Below, in pieces: positions 33,467-44,919 of a DNA stretch of 64,000 nucleotides. This DNA is from Sialis fuliginosa (lineage: Eukaryota > Arthropoda > Insecta > Megaloptera > Sialidae): NCBI GenBank assembly GCA_961205875.1, contig OY540816.1, positions 1,922,001 through 1,986,000 on the forward strand. Direction: 5' to 3'. Position 1 is the stretch's first letter, and each line of letters opens with the position of its first letter. A program made the position numbers and the translations under genes. The notes beneath the pieces were generated by a model. It ran no database searches. It had not been told where the DNA came from and saw only the letters and a list, made by a program, of their open reading frames with translations.

Positions 33467-34082
33467 ATGCCCGGTATTATAAAAAAATTGAATGGGTGCA
33501 AATTTGCATGGTAGCAAATTTACTTCCAGTTAACGCTATCTACTGGGTATTAAATGTAAATGACAACTACTCACAAGATGTAGCCAATGAAATCGTACAT
33601 ATAATGACTTTAAAGCATGCGTATTAAGTAGAAATCAGTGCTGCCAAGTGTACCTCATAAAATGCATTTACATTATTATACATTTATTACCACTAGGGTG
33701 ACCAGATTTTAGTTTTTGTAAACCCTGACATGTAAATGAAGACCTCATTTTTATTTTATTTTATCTTTTTTATTTTTATTTTATTATTTTTATTTTCATT
33801 ACCCTAATCTGCACTTTTGCGCCTCCTACTCTATTTTTGACTACCTTTTTTTTAGTCGTCATCATTTTTTGCAAAACCCAGATAAATTGCACCCAAACCC
33901 TTCAGTATGCAAACCCTGAGACTCCGGGTTAAAACCTGAGACCTGGTCACCCTAATTACCACTGCTTTAAAAGATCGAGCAATTTCATAACAATTTAACA
34001 CCCATCAGATAGCGTTAGCTGAGAGCAAATTTGCACCCATGCAAATTTGTACCCATGCAATTTCTGTATAATATCGGACATT
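33467..34082. mobile_element. Inverted-repeat element, middle of the nest
   Basis: GCCCGGTATTATAAAAAAAT with TGAATGGGTGCAAATTTGCA is mirrored by TGCAAATTTGTACCCATGCA and ATTTCTGTATAATATCGGAC. A further inner pair is TTAACGCTATCTACTGGGT (33518) with ACCCATCAGATAGCGTTAG (34001). A transposon at 33694 interrupts the interior. Insertion class is not determined. Confidence 0.75.
33694..33954. mobile_element. hAT MITE with perfect 8-bp TSD, innermost of the nest
   Basis: TAGGGTGACCAG and CTGGTCACCCTA are exact 12-bp inverted ends of a 261-bp element. ATTACCAC is duplicated exactly at 33686-33693 and 33955-33962. The interior is T-rich (TTTTATTTTATC repeats) with an AAACCCTGA pair near 33720 and 33910. 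No transposase. Confidence 0.95.
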
Positions 34083-34515
34083 AATGTTGCATATTATACA
34101 ATATACATACAGTCAGCTAGGAATAATTACTTTTATGGAAAAAAATGTTTTTAGGGATATTTAATAAACAAATTAAATATTATACAACTTATAATTTTAT
34201 TACCATACACGTTTACAAGTATTTTCATTCAATAACTGAGTTTTTATTATTATTGATAATTATAAACATTTTGCCATTATAATAAATTTAAATTTATTTT
34301 CCCGCGCATGAAGAAATAGAACCATCGATTGGGATCGATGCGTTAAAAAAAAATTATTTAATATATATATATATATATTATATAATAGATAAAAAAATAT
34401 TTTTTTTAAAACAAAAAGAAGTAATATTCGCACTTTTTCTTGCGAATGTGAATGCGAATGTTAAAAAATGTGCGAAGATTCGCGAATGCGAATGCGAATA
34501 TTCGTTACATCACTA

Positions 34516-34937
34516 GTCTATAGTGGTATGAAAATAAATGGGGAGAAAATATACTTATAAAAGAATATTTTATACATTAAGAGAGGTTTTTTATTGTAGC
34601 AAAATTGCTACCACGTAGCATATCTGGCTTAATACCTACAGATATATCATATATTACAACATATCATTAAGACATATTATGCCAGATAATTTTTAAAATA
34701 AAAATACACATGTATTTACTTCATTACAAGTTTTCTCCCGCATGCAGATTTCACCTAGTGCATCAGTGTGCGATAGTTGTGTGACGCAACGTTTTTTGCT
34801 CTTTTACGAGTTTCCGCTTTATGAGTAAACGTTAGTAGACAATTAACTCGCAAAGCTGGTAAATACATGTATGTCTTTTTAATATTTCATAAATATATTA
34901 GGTATTCTTAAACTCACTGTTTCAAGTACAGTACAAC
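34516..34937. other. Unassigned segment
   Basis: 34735-34860 is less AT-rich (CGCATGCAGATTTCACCTAG, GTTGTGTGACGCAACG) but has no open frame, repeat copy or recognised RNA. Confidence 0.3.
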
Positions 34938-36451
34938 TAGGGTTTGCAATCCCGCAATGCGGGATCCCGCATTCCCGCGGGATCCCGCACGTTTTGGAGA
35001 TCTGCGGATCCCGCACTGAAAATGCGGGATCCGCGCGGAATTTTTTGAACATTAAATTTGTAGGTCGCGTGCGTTTTGAATACTTTTAAAGCGTAAATAT
35101 GAATAAAAAAGGTAACAATTTTGAAAAAAAATATTAAGGTTGAGATGACTGAATATGAAACTAGTGAAGTATATTATATCTCTTGTTCACGATTAGTTAA
35201 GTGGTTACACTGAGTGCGACTCAGGCGACGAAAGAAGCTCGAACAGCCCCCAGATTACAAAAAAAACATAAAAAATACAAAATACAAAATACAAAAATTT
35301 AGAAGAAGAATAGCAGATTAAATGAAAGTTAACCATAAAAATTTAATACACAAAATTCGATCTACACGATATTTTTTTAACAGTATTATCCCTAAAATAC
35401 AACCGTAAATAATGATATTTAGTGGTTTAGTTTTACGTGACATACCGTATATACCTACTAGAGTGTTTTTTAAAATTTTTTTTTTTTTTAATTTTTTCGA
35501 TCCCGCTAGCCTATGTTTTAGCTTTGGATCAAAAGTTAATTGTCCCAAAATTTCAGACTCATAGATCAAACCTGTGGACGGCGCAAACCGATTAACATGG
35601 GAAAAATTACTTTTTTACTTATGCGTGAATATCTCGTTGAAAAATTTATTTATTTTAATTTATTACAGCAGCATATCATAGAGAATTAAATTTCTTACAA
35701 AAAAGATCCCAAGTGCTCAAATCATAGATCGAATATTTTTAAAGATATGTTCGTTTAAGCATTATCATAAAAAGTAATTGGATTTATGAATTGAACACTT
35801 AATTCCCTACAAAATATTCCCCTGAGAAATTTTCAAAAAAAAATTGTTTTCAACGAGATATTCACGCGTAAGTAAAAAAGTAATTTTTCCCATGTTAATC
35901 AAATGGGAAAAAGACTCGGTTTGCGCCATTCACAGGTTTGATCTATGAGTCTGAACTTTTGATCCAAATCTTAAAAAAACATAGGCCTGCGGGATCGAAG
36001 AAATAAAAATTAAAAAAATTAAAAAAACACCCTAGTATATACCGGCGCGGCGCGGTGCAACGTAAAAGGTGACCTACGTATAAAACAAGGGCTAATTTAT
36101 ACGCAATCAAGAAGTTAAAAAAAATTGAAATGAATAATCGAACAAAAAGACAAAAGTAGTTAGTAGCATCTTGTCCTTGTACCTAACATATTAGACAACC
36201 TCCTATTTACAGGTGTATTTTATGGATTTTTCATCGGTCTATACAATACGAGTTACGTTTACGTATCATATGTTACCACTATGAAAATATTTTTCATTAG
36301 TTAATTGTCATGTTAACTAAATAATAGTAACTTTAAATATGAATAACAAAATTTTTGGAAAAACTGCGGGATCCCGCGGGATCCCGCGGGATTTGAAAAT
36401 TTCCCGCAAAAATCCCGCGGGAAAAAAAAGTCTGCGGGATTGCAAACCCTA
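34938..36451. mobile_element. hAT element with GCGGGATCCCGC-rich ends, perfect 8-bp TSD
   Basis: TAGGGTTTGCAATCCCGCA and TGCGGGATTGCAAACCCTA are inverted ends. AGTACAAC is duplicated exactly at 34930-34937 and 36452-36459. Subterminal arrays of GCGGGATCCCGC (34950-35035 and 36365-36435) would be transposase-binding repeats by analogy with other hATs. A foldback occupies 35457-36033. No intact transposase; a short plus-strand frame near 35145-35215 (EMTEYETSE) is a possible vestige but is not diagnostic. Confidence 0.93.
35457..36033. mobile_element. Foldback FB8 (TAGGGTGTTTTTT ends), inserted in hAT
   Basis: TACTAGAGTGTTTTTTAAAA is mirrored by AAAAAAACACCCTAGTATA. Inside, TTTTGATCCAAA-type text (GCTTTGGATCAAAAGTTAAT at 35521, mirror near 35958), CAGACTCATAGATCAAACCT (35549) against GGTTTGATCTATGAGTCTGA, and ACGCGTAAGTAAAAAAGTAA all pair. 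Arms are about 230-260 bp. A one-piece relative lies at 39070-39324. Ends next to TA suggest a mariner-like target. Confidence 0.8.
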
Positions 36452-36519
36452 AGTACAACAATTAATAAATGTTACATTTAAAAATGAAATAATTACAACC
36501 CCAACACAGTGAACATATT

Positions 36520-37225
36520 TGGGTAGTTCTACAAACGAGGGAATATACATTTTTTCTAGATGGAAACTGTAAACTATTACTGTGCCTAGCATGCCCCTCT
36601 CTCCTGTCAAACCAAAACACTTAAAAAATATAGAGAATGTATATTCCGATCAAATCATCGTTTATCATAGTAATTAACTGAAATAAAATAAATAAAAATA
36701 ATGTACATGTTTTAACTTAATTTGAGGTTGTATCAATTAACTCAGTTAACGTTGTAAGCGAGATCGTACATTGTCCACTCAATTTCTCAGTATCCTGGTC
36801 AGCATTTTCGTGAAAAATACTGTGGATATAAGTAATTTTTTAGTTGTATGAGTTGTACATTATGTTGTCTTGTGATAGAGGACTTGTTTTTGTTTTTTTT
36901 TTAGAAAACGTTATTTTGCCGATTTTTAAGGAATATTTAAAGAATTCTTTCTCCCGGCAGCTCTAAAAACGGGATAAGTAAATAAATTAGGTAAATATCA
37001 TAAGAATACTGTTGTAAATGACTTCGCATGTTTTTTAACCACTTTTATTGTTTATAAAAAATTTAATTTGTTATAAACAAATAAAAACATTTTTGACTGG
37101 CCACTTTCAGATAGTGTGAAAAATGTCATCAACTAGAAATAAAACTACTTGCCAAAGCTTAAGCATGAAAAAAATTTCGTGTCGGAATTAACTCCATTTT
37201 CTTCCTTCGTGTGTAGAACTACCCA
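36520..37225. mobile_element. Inverted-ended element TGGGTAGTTCTACA
   Basis: TGGGTAGTTCTACAAACGAG at 36520 is mirrored by CTTCGTGTGTAGAACTACCCA ending at 37225 (last 20 bases quoted less one). Interior about 680 bp, AT-rich, no transposase. No target duplication is obvious. Its right end is followed directly by the target duplication TTGTATAC of the next hAT element. Confidence 0.65.
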
Positions 37226-37233
37226 TTGTATAC

Positions 37234-37614
37234 CAGGGCTTCGAACCGGAACTGAACTGAAACCCGAAAACCGGAAAAACCGTTATTTTTGCCGGAACGA
37301 AAACCGGAACAGAACCGAAATAAAAATATCGGTGGTTCAGTACATGTTAAAATACGCGCGTTAACATGATCTTATTTCCCACTTCAATTGTCGTTCGGAC
37401 TATCATACAAGTACCATAAAATATTCTAAATTATGGTAGAATAAATTTTTTTAATACAAATAATTTTTTTTTAAATTAATTACTCGGAGCTGAACCAAAA
37501 ACCGAAAAAACCGTTATTATTTGCGGAACGAAAACCGGAACCGAACCGAAATATATTTTTTTACTCGAACCGAAACGAAAACCGAAACGAAAAAAATAAC
37601 GGTTCGAAGCCCTG
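37234..37614. mobile_element. hAT-type MITE with AACCGGAA-rich ends
   Basis: CAGGGCTTCGAACCGGAACT and CGGTTCGAAGCCCTG are inverted ends. Flanks TTGTATAC (37226-37233) and ATGTATAC (37615-37622) match at 7 of 8. Both subterminal regions consist of repeated GAACCGAAAACCGG-like motifs, and the open frames on both strands at 37149-37858 are translations of these. Length 381 bp. Confidence 0.9.
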
Positions 37615-37622
37615 ATGTATAC

Positions 37623-38032
37623 AATAGTAATAGGGAAATAAAAAATACAATTACATACTCGTACATCATACATCTAATTCTCAAAATTATAATAACAGTG
37701 CAACCCGAGATATTATCTGTAAAATTTGTTTTCGCGCGTTTATGTGTGTGTGTGTGTGTGATGTGGAAAATAATGTAGGGCACTGGAACATCACAATAGG
37801 TGCACGAGCTGTATTCAGGTGAGGGGTCATGCGAGTTGCTATCATAGATAAAACACATTCGGATTTTGTCGTGTCTTCCGAAAGTGCAATTCTCTGCCGT
37901 ACTGACTATGTCGGATGTGTCTAGTCTAAAAATAAACTGTCATTGGACTCACATGAATATAGCTCGCGCACCGCCAATGGAACATCACCATCGGATCGCC
38001 GCTCTGAGCGTGGCTATACGAAATCTATAGTA
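37623..38032. other. Less AT-rich unassigned segment
   Basis: A (TG)n run at about 37744-37760, then 37780-38030 of more balanced composition with GGAACATCACAATAGG and GGAACATCACCATCGG (about 37786 and 37979). No open frame with a recognisable motif. Possibly unique sequence; cannot be assigned. Confidence 0.3.
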
Positions 38033-39055
38033 TATCGATCATTCCATAAATAACTGCACACTTTTTTTGTTGTTGTTACCGATTTTTTTAATTTTTACAT
38101 ATGTTTTAGTACTAGTTAAAAGAAGATTTTTAACGGTACTTAAAAATCGAAAAAAAAAATTCCCCCCAAAAATATCGACTTTTGAAAATTTGACTTTTTT
38201 TTTAAAAACGAAATATCTCATAAACTATCAAAGATAGCGTAAAAAAACAAGCGATCAATTTTGTAGGAAAATGTATATAATTTATTTTTAAAAATATTTT
38301 GCTGCACAAAACTTTTGTTTAAATATCTTTTTTTTATTTATAAAATTTAACTGAAAATTTGGGGCACATGTCAACTCTGAATTTTAAAAATAAAAATATA
38401 TGTTGTAGCTTAATCATTCCTGAGTATGTAGCACTTTGAAAATTTATGAACATATGAAAACTTTATGAAATATTAATTTTTTTAAGTAACGACGAGCGAG
38501 TCTTAGCGCGCTTGCTTGGACCTATCACTGCAGTAAATGTTAAACGCTCCGACACAGTCGCGCAGTGATATGTACGTCCAAGCAAGCGCGCTAAGACTCG
38601 CGCGTCGTTACCTAAAAAAATAATATTTCATAAAGTTTTCATATGTTCGTAAATTTTCAAAGTGCTACATACTCAGGAATGATTAAGCTACAACATATAT
38701 TTTTATTTTTAAAATTCAGAGTTGACATGTGCCCCAAATTTTCAGTTAAATTTTATAAATAAAAAAAATATATTTAAACAAAAGTTTTGTGCAGCAAAAT
38801 ATTTTTAAAAATAAATTATATACATTTTCCTACAAAATTGATCGCTTGTATTTTTACGCTATCTTTAATGAGATATTTCGTTTTAAAAAAAAAAGTTAAA
38901 TTTTCAAAAGTCGATATTTTTGGGGGGAATTTTTTTTTCGATTTTTAAGTACCGTTAAAAATCTTCTTTTAACTAGTACTAAAACATATGTAAAAATTAC
39001 AAAAATCGGTAACAACAACAAAAAAAGTGTGCAGTTATTTATGGAATGACCGATA
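38033..39055. mobile_element. Foldback element, ~1.02 kb, GC-rich apex (FB10, copy 1)
   Basis: TCATTCCATAAATAACTGCA at 38039 is mirrored by TGCAGTTATTTATGGAATGA near 39030-39049, and similarity is near-perfect for about 470 bp per arm. At the apex, CTTAGCGCGCTTGCTTGGAC (38503) pairs with GTCCAAGCAAGCGCGCTAAG (about 38576-38595), leaving about 55 bp between. Upstream TATCG(A/G)TC marks the end. Half-copy at 51497-52040. Confidence 0.92.
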
Positions 39056-39069
39056 TGTATGTGTGTACA

Positions 39070-39324
39070 TTAGGGGTTTTTTTTTTGTTTTTTTCAATTC
39101 CATTGGCCTTTGTTTAGCTTTGGATCAAAAGTTAATCGTCCCAAAATTTAAGACTCGTTGATCAAACCTGTGAACGGCGCAAACCGAGTATATTTCCATT
39201 TGATTAACATGGAAAAAAATACTTTTTTACTTACGCGTGAATGGCTCGTTGAATTTTTTTTTAAATTTCTCTTTGATCCAAAACTAAAACAAAGGCCAAT
39301 GGGACCGAAAAAAAAACACCCTAA
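39070..39324. mobile_element. Relative of foldback FB8, shortened
   Basis: TTAGGGGTTTTTTTTTTGTT and AAAAAACACCCTAA are inverted ends. GCTTTGGATCAAAAGTTAAT, ATCAAACCTGTGAACGGCGC and TTACTTACGCGTGAATGGCT follow the left arm of 35457-36033, and only a short mirrored part (TTGATCCAAAACTAAAACAA) remains. So most of one arm is deleted. Confidence 0.75.
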
Positions 39325-39623
39325 TGTGCATATATACTATGTGGTTGTTGCACAGTAGACAAGTGAAACCGCTCATTTTACACTACTTTGCATAAATATA
39401 CACAGTATTTAAATGAAGATATTAATGAAAAAGAGAAGGTTCTTGAAACGAAAACACGCGCTCGATCAATCTGTGCAAATTACCTGATAGACAATTAGCA
39501 TGGAACGAATTAAAATAAAAATTTTTACATTATAAAAAGTACAAATGTTTACATATTGGAATGATACGGATTCCGCACTTTACAATCGTATCTACATTAT
39601 TCTACACAGTTTACTTTAGATCA

Positions 39624-40440
39624 GAGGTTCCCAACATCGACCCCTTTTAAAATAATGATTTTCTTCATCGACCCCTTTACATTTTTCTCTATAATAAACA
39701 GTATACAACATAATCAAAACCCTAAAGATAACAATTTGACTAAGAACATGAGCAAAAATTAGAAAACGTGGATTACTAGATTTATGTTTTATTATTCAAT
39801 CAAATAAGCATACACCACCTGGTGGCAAAACTTGTAACTAGAATGAGGGACAGATTTACATGGCACGTGGATGATAAAACTGTTTATTAAAATCATAAAA
39901 CGCATTAAATAAATGATTTTTTTTTGATAATGGTTTCCGCAATGTATTCCCCTCGTGCAAAATCGAATAAAAAAACTGGTCTGTACAGTAAAAGGCTATA
40001 ATAGCACCTCCAACAAAGATCTTGAACTGTGTTTCCATTACTTCCCGATGAAAACTAGCTGTTTTATATACATATAAGTTTCTATTTAATTTTATTGTAT
40101 TTCTTTCGAAAAACTTTGCTCTGCAAGACAGGCCCAAGGGAGTCACTAATAATTATTAATCTTGTTTTTAATTTAATATTGATAAGTTAATTATTAATTC
40201 ATTGTGCAGTACTGATACAATCCTATTAATAATTGTATTATATCAGTGTAAATGTAAACGTGTATTTTATTTTTTATTATGTCAGAATATATTTTTTTGC
40301 TTTTCTTTCAGTAAATTAAATAAATTTTTTAATAATATTATTTCTCATTTTTTTCTCGATATGCTCCGCCCTCCATTTAGTTTTATCACACCCCCCTAGG
40401 GGAGCGTGCCCCACAAGTTGATAATGCTGCAGCATTAAAG
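39624..40440. mobile_element. Decayed hAT-like fragment(s)
   Basis: CAGAGGTTCCCAACATCGAC at 39624 is a hAT-type terminus. A CACCCCCCTAGGGGAGCGTG block at about 40388 followed by CAAGTTGATAATGCTGC is reminiscent of the right end of such elements. The ends do not match well, so this may be two fragments. The minus-strand 96-codon frame at 39856-40146 has no hAT motif that I can recognise. Confidence 0.35.
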
Positions 40441-41204
40441 CAATACTTTTGAGCGCGCTACGTTTTTATTGTTAGTGGCATGAACCATAAAGCGTTGTGA
40501 TGACCGAAACAATCTAAATGCTGAAAATGATATGATAGCTCAATAACCTAAAAGAAAAATCATATTGTCCTAAAAATGCATGTTTAGAAAAACTGTGGTT
40601 ATAATAAATAATTGCACGGCGTTATAAAAACTTTTATACTTTTTAACGTTATATTTTTTTTAATCAAATTGAGTAGTACTTCATATTAAAGAAAATTGAA
40701 TTTTTTTATTTTGTTCTTACTATTATTATTTATCGTACTTTATTCCATAGTTATCAACAAATCCATGACTAATTCAATTTTTATCGAGATTATTCAAAAT
40801 AGAGCTGGGCGCGGGCCGTGAATTTTTCGGGTTTTCAAATCTTGAATCGTGAGCGGACGTGATCGTGAATCAAATTAAAACAACCGTGCGTGAGTACATT
40901 TTTCTCGTGCGTGAGTCCGTGAGTATATTTTGAAAATAATTTTTTTTTAAACTTATTTGATCTTTTTTTAATATCTGAACTAATAATGCATAAATATAAT
41001 AATTTAAAACGAATTACGACATTAAAAAATATAGTAAAAAAAATAAATGTTATTTTTAGAAGCACTTTCACATGGTCAGTATTGCCAACTATATCAGAAC
41101 ACCAAAAAAAGATTTAAAAATGCATTGTAACTTTATTTTCTTATTGTTTTGTTTGCTATTACTTTACTAAAATGTAATTTAGAAGAAACTAATATGAATC
41201 TACT

Positions 41205-41400
41205 ATATATAATGAAGTGCCCTGACTGACTGATAATCATTTTTTTGACCATTTCCACTCATCGGAGAAACTTGAAATTTGGTATATACATTCCTTGGGG
41301 GTAAAAAATAACAACTAGTGGGCCTTTTTTGAAAAAGTTTATAAATGGGGTAACAAGGGGCCCCCAATTTTTCAAAAAAAAAGTTAGAATTTTTTTATTA
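41205..41400 (+). mobile_element. Helitron-like 5' fragment
   Basis: TATATAATGAAGTGCCCTGA, CTGACTGATAATC and GAAACTTGAAATTTGGTATA resemble the 5' part of insect Helitron-like repeats (ACTGACTGA, then AAATTTGG). A tail with hairpin and CTAG was not found. Confidence 0.35.
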
Positions 41401-42532
41401 TTTTTTTTTTATTCCTTGGGCGATATAATGTAAGGTTCAAATTTCAGATTTAAAAAAAAAGAAAAAAAAAGGAAAAAAAAAGTTTTGATGTAAAAAAGTA
41501 TCAAAACGAAAACCGATATTAGATTTTTTTAATTTTTTTCAAATACTTTGGTTAATTGACAACCATAAACCCGTGTCTGATTTTTGAAAAAGATATGTTA
41601 AAGAGGAGAAAATAAACAAAATACGTTTACATATAATGCGCTTTAAGCATTTACTAAATTAATTGCAAATGTCGTAACTATGGATACATTATATTTTATT
41701 GATTATTTTAAAAAAATTTAAATGTCAGTGGCCATTTAAAATTTTGAAGTGAACAATAAAATATAACAAAAAAGAAATATAAAGAACATAACGAATGAAA
41801 AAATATGCACAACTCTAATGTAATATATAATTAAAATTTTCATAAATAAATTTGACAAAAAAATTCAGCATTCGGACACAATTCGACCAACATTCGGCGA
41901 TAGATATGTGTTCCCGGTACAAATAAAAATTAAGTATATAATGACATTTTTTTAATCTTATGTCATTGAATTATCAATATTTTTACTTTCATAGGTATAG
42001 GTATTTTATTATATTTATTTGTAATCATAAATATCAGAAGAATTTATATAATTTCAAATTAACATTGTAATTTTAAATGATATTATTTTAATTGTTGTTT
42101 GAAACTGTATATCTGTCATCTTTACCCAATGTACTAACCTAAAATGTACATTTACAAAATTAAAACAAGATGTTGATTTATTGCAAATTGTTACGAAAGC
42201 TTCATTCAATTGACAAGACCTATATTTGATTGTAATTAATTAATTAATTGTACAAAGGGTGTACGAGTATCTACAAGAGCTAATAATGTATTTATATAGA
42301 CACATTGATGAATTTTTGAAAGACACGAGCAGAAAAACCAAAAATGAAATTATTTTTAATATTCATAAAATGTTCAAATCATGTAAGTACATGATGTAAT
42401 ACAATACATGTACCAGAAGTCATAAAATAATTTTTTGTCGTTGTCATATCAGAAACAAATGTCATAATATGTATTTAGTATGCAATATATTTTCATACGA
42501 CAAGAGTTGAAAACGCATCGTAAACAAATATA

Positions 42533-42821
42533 CAGGTAATCCTCGACTTATAATTGTCTTTGTCTCTTTCTTACATGCACATATTACATAAATGAAACAA
42601 ACAGTTCCGGGAATTTCCCAAAAATGTAATTTATTATTATTTATGTAGATATTTTTGGGAACCCGCAACTGTTTGTTATGTATAGAAAATGCGATTCGCT
42701 TCACATCAAGGAAAACGTCCAAAGCAAAAATATGTACATATTGTACGTGTTAACTTACAACTTATTCTATTTACGATCGATGTTTAGAAACCTATCTCGG
42801 TTGTAAGTCGAGGAATACCTG
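42533..42821. mobile_element. TA-flanked mariner-type MITE
   Basis: CAGGTAATCCTCGACTTATA and TTGTAAGTCGAGGAATACCTG (ends 42821) are inverted ends of a 289-bp element, with TA at 42531-42532 and 42822-42823. An inner palindrome pairs AACAGTTCCGGGAATTTCCC (42600) with GGGAACCCGCAACTGTT (about 42658). The overlapping minus frame is not a gene. Confidence 0.88.
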
Positions 42822-43002
42822 TACTACGATATATAACGTATGTCTTATCAGTTTAAGCGTAAAAAATATCAAAGTTAATATTCAATGTTTTTAAATGCTG
42901 CGAGAAGTTCAAACATGCTTGACTGATTTAAATTTACTTTTTTCCTTATTTTATATATTACTTACAAAATAACCAAGACGTTCCATTAAAATTTCAGGAT
43001 TT

Positions 43003-43320
43003 GTGAAGTGTTCTGTCGTAGGAAAAGTTTAGGAAGCACTGTTCTACATCATACTTCAATATCAACCAAATTGAGTTATTGAGGGTAAAAAATATATTGA
43101 AAAAACCTCATAGAGAAACCATATTTAGTTTGTGCAATAAAGTTTTAACAGGTACGATTTTTCTAAAATATCTTAAAATTAATAAAATTAAAATTGATAA
43201 AAACCCAGCTCTAATGAATAAATAAGAAAGCACTCCGTCACAGCACTATATTATTCCGTCGCGGGAAAGTACCTACCATATAGGCCAGTCAGGATCCACT
43301 CAGGGCTAGCTACGTCACTG
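43003..43320. repeat. Pieces of hAT right ends
   Basis: GGAAAAGTTTAGGAAGCACTG (to 43041; CAGTGCTTCCTAAACTTTTC in reverse), AACCCAGCTCTA (about 43204) and GGGCTAGCTACGTCACTG (about 43303) each resemble hAT right termini without a matching left end nearby. Confidence 0.35.
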
Positions 43321-43584
43321 GTTACGATACTATATTATTGTTGGTTACGATATTTCATAAAACAGATATCGGTGCTTAGAATACATTGTCTGGAGGAATA
43401 CGATAAAAGTTTTAACAGATTTTTTAGCGGAAAAGAGAATTTTGTCGCTTATATATGAGATTTTTAGAATCGATAACTCAATTTCGCAAAAAGTGTATCT
43501 TACGATACTTTGCCTTGGAGGGGACGATATAGAAATAATTTAACCAGGTATGTTATAATTTAGGTATATAAAAACATAGTACCT

Positions 43585-43805
43585 AGCCATGGAATACGGA
43601 ATTTTATAATTTACGGTTTCAATATTTTATTTTATTAATTTAGGTTACTATGATTATGTCTCTTTAAAATATTTTGTCGAACAATTAAATGATTTTTGAC
43701 ACATATTAACAATTAAATATTTTGAAATGCCTATATTGATTGAAAATTTAAATATGAAGAAACATTTCATTTCTATGAAAGGTAAAATATCGAAATTAAT
43801 TATTA
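43585..43805 (+). repeat. Dispersed repeat R4, copy 2
   Basis: AGCCATGGAATACGG, TTTACGGTTTCAATATTTTA, GGTTACTATGATTATGTCTC and AGGTAAAATATCGAAATTAA match 31585-31795 in order. Immediately after it (43825-43885) AATTTTTCGAA-like units repeat, giving a low-complexity open frame. Confidence 0.7.
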
Positions 43806-43965
43806 GGTTTGGTGTAAATTTTTCGAAACACAATTTTTCGAATCACAATTTTTCAAATCAAAATTCTTCGAATGAACAATTTTTCGAAAAATTTAAGTTT
43901 TATTGTTCAAATTTTAATTAGTTAATAAAATATTAAGTAAAGTAATATTTGGACATTTTACGATA

Positions 43966-44919
43966 TCCATACTAATATTATAAATGCGAAAGTGTGTTTG
44001 TCTGTCTGTTTTCTGTTTGTTACCTTTTTACGGCTAAACCGCTTTACCGATTTTGATGAAATTTGGCAGTGAGATAGCTTGCATCCCGAGGACGGACATA
44101 GGCTATTTCGTATCTTAAAAATTCAACCCCTAAGAAATTGCAAGGGGGTAGAAATTTTTTAATTTTTTTTAGTAATTATTATTTTACCCCCCGATACATA
44201 TGAAGGGTTGTAAGTGGTTTTATTCGATCCGGCGGGAAAAATACCACGGGGGCGTAGGTTTTAGGGGGCAAAACAACCCTCTATCTTGCATAGGAGCCGA
44301 GATATTTACGATTTTGTATAATGAAAGAAAACTAAAAATAAGAAAAATTTAATATTTTACCCCCTGTCACATATGAAGAGTTGTAATTGATTACATTCGA
44401 TCTGGCGGGCAAAAATACTACGGAAGAGGGATTATTAGGGGGACAAAACAACCCCTTATCTTACATAGGAGTCGCGACTTATATTATAAATGCGAAAGTG
44501 TATCTCTCAGTCTGTCTATTTGTTACCTGTTCACGACTAAACTGCTTTACCGATTTTGATGAAATTTGGCAGTGAGATGGCTTACATCCCAAGGACGGAT
44601 TAAGGCTATTTCATATCTCGAAAATTCAACCCCTAAGGAATTGCAAGGGGGAGGAAAATTTTAAATTTTTTTTAGTAATTAATATTTTACCCGTTACATA
44701 TGAAGGGTTGTAAGTGGTTTTATTCGATCCAGCGGGAAAAATACCACGGGGGTGGGGGTTTTAGGGCGGAAAAACCCCTCTATCTCGCATAGGAGCCGAC
44801 ACATTTACGATTTTGCATAATTAAAGAAAACTAAAAATAAGATAAATTTAATATTTTACCCCCTGTCACATATGAAGGGTTTCGAAATCCACGCGAGCGA
44901 AGTCGCGGGTAGCAGCTAG
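43966..44919 (+). mobile_element. Complete non-autonomous Helitron, 954 bp
   Basis: It begins TCCATACTAATATTATAAAT right after an A and ends with hairpin CCACGCGAGCGAAGTCGCGG, then GTAGCAGCTAG followed by T. That is A|TC...CTAG|T, the canonical Helitron arrangement. The interior is a tandem duplication of about 500 bp: ATTATAAATGCGAAAGTGT, AAATTTGGCAGTGAGAT, CAACCCCTAAG and TTTTACCCCCTG-type blocks occur in both 43975-44460 and 44477-44885. No Rep/helicase frame, so mobilisation would need a helper. It is nested in the hAT at 40800-45178. Confidence 0.9.

Larger units (their letters stand above)
33368..34515. mobile_element. hAT-like element with (GCGAAT)n ends, outermost of a nest
   Basis: The right end reads AATATTCGTTACATCACTA (ends 34515), matching the YAGTGATGTAACGAATATTC type of hAT terminus. 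Subterminal CGCGAATGCGAATGCGAATA repeats occur at 33391-33450 and 34428-34502. The left terminus is degenerate and no 8-bp duplication is visible. The interior is filled by 33467-34082. An (AT)n run lies at about 34361-34378. Confidence 0.65.

Noticed and set aside
37149-37858. Overlapping frames of 65-113 codons on both strands
   Set aside because: They translate the AACCGAAAACCGG subterminal repeats of the hAT MITE at 37234-37614 and a (TG)n tract (poly Thr-His).
39856-40146. 96-codon minus frame between hAT-like ends
   Set aside because: No hAT motif such as PSSxAxERxFS is recognisable, and the bounding ends do not match each other.
43825-43921. Coding asparagine/serine/phenylalanine-rich repeat (FSNHNFSNQN-type)
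   Set aside because: It is a short low-complexity AATTTTTCGAA repeat after R4, with no conserved flanking frame.
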